Source: Globisporangium splendens (lineage: Eukaryota; Oomycota; Peronosporomycetes; Pythiales; Pythiaceae). From it: a stretch of DNA of 64,000 nt. Shown here piece by piece: positions 63,849 through 64,000 of the stretch. The notes under the pieces were generated by a model. That model made no database searches and was not told where the DNA came from. It saw only the letters and a list, made by a program, of their open reading frames with translations. The position numbers and the translations under genes are program-made. Numbering within the stretch: the first letter of the stretch is position 1; the number at the start of each line of letters is the position of its first letter. The DNA is taken from assembly GCA_006386115.1 (NCBI GenBank), contig VFIW01000042.1, forward strand, positions 62,001 to 126,000, in the 5' to 3' direction.

Positions 63849-64000
63849 AAAGACTCATTTCAATCAGCAAAAGGCACTTCAATAGATAATAAGCTGTTTA
63901 AGAGCATACTGTACACTGCTGGAGAGGTGGACAATATCAATTTCGGAAGGCATGCAAGTGAAACACATGCCCACAAAGATCACATTATGTTGCGTCGAAA

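Noticed and set aside
1..64000. tRNA, rRNA and CRISPR features
   Set aside because: I read both strands for cloverleaf signatures (GTTCGA-type arms), ribosomal motifs and regularly spaced repeats and found none that hold up.
1..64000. Bacterial origin of the window
   Set aside because: GT..AG introns restoring frames in many genes, RB, ATG101, SMYD, IPK1 and AGC kinases show a eukaryotic nuclear genome.

Overview
This is nuclear DNA from a gene-dense eukaryote, most likely an oomycete (stramenopile). Introns are short (about 45-210 bp, GT..AG). Intergenic gaps are small and genes lie on both strands. The domain combinations are typical of oomycetes: a leucine-rich-repeat TKL receptor with one exon per repeat, a PH plus AGC kinase, a zinc-finger plus AGC kinase with an Arb2-like N-terminus, and a multi-pass membrane protein family that I recognise only loosely. 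I see no tRNA, rRNA or CRISPR array. All exon joins are read from the sequence and frame arithmetic; none is backed by transcript data.

Layout. 0-8 kb: the 3' end of an unknown gene, a two-exon unknown gene, an LRR receptor-like pseudokinase, and a broken copy of the flagellar gene CFAP58. 8-16 kb: a disordered nuclear-type protein, a PhoD-like phosphatase, an RNF168-like ubiquitin ligase, and an anchored acidic protein. 16-23 kb: a small selenoprotein-S-like membrane protein, inositol-pentakisphosphate 2-kinase, and a peroxisomal ACAD10/11-type acyl-CoA dehydrogenase. 23-28.4 kb: an oomycete-type multi-pass membrane protein flanked by weak decayed relatives. 28.4-33.4 kb: a very long coiled-coil protein with one in-frame stop, and a small membrane protein. 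33.7-40.6 kb: a retinoblastoma-family protein and a PH-AGC kinase, converging. 40.6-46.5 kb: mostly low-complexity or decayed sequence plus a GAF/IQ gene with a probable frameshift. 46.5-55.3 kb: a large protein built from repeated Tc1-type helix-turn-helix domains, ATG101, an ankyrin membrane protein, a secreted C45-type hydrolase, and a DNAJB6-like chaperone. 55.3-64 kb: a decayed copy of the multi-pass membrane gene, a SMYD-type SET/MYND protein, an Arb2/zinc-finger/AGC kinase, and a poorly resolved gene at the edge.

Themes. The neighbours do not form one pathway, as expected for a eukaryotic chromosome. Two points stand out. First, CFAP58 carries two in-frame stops and a frameshift, and a second long coiled-coil gene has one stop. 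This suggests a lineage that no longer makes flagellate zoospores (for example some Globisporangium/Pythium or downy mildews). That is an inference; assembly error is the main alternative. Second, several proteins have unusual architectures: the amplified transposase DNA-binding domains without a catalytic domain, an RNF168-like ligase with a PCNA-binding-type motif and a ubiquitin-binding-type zinc finger, and the Arb2/zinc-finger/AGC kinase.
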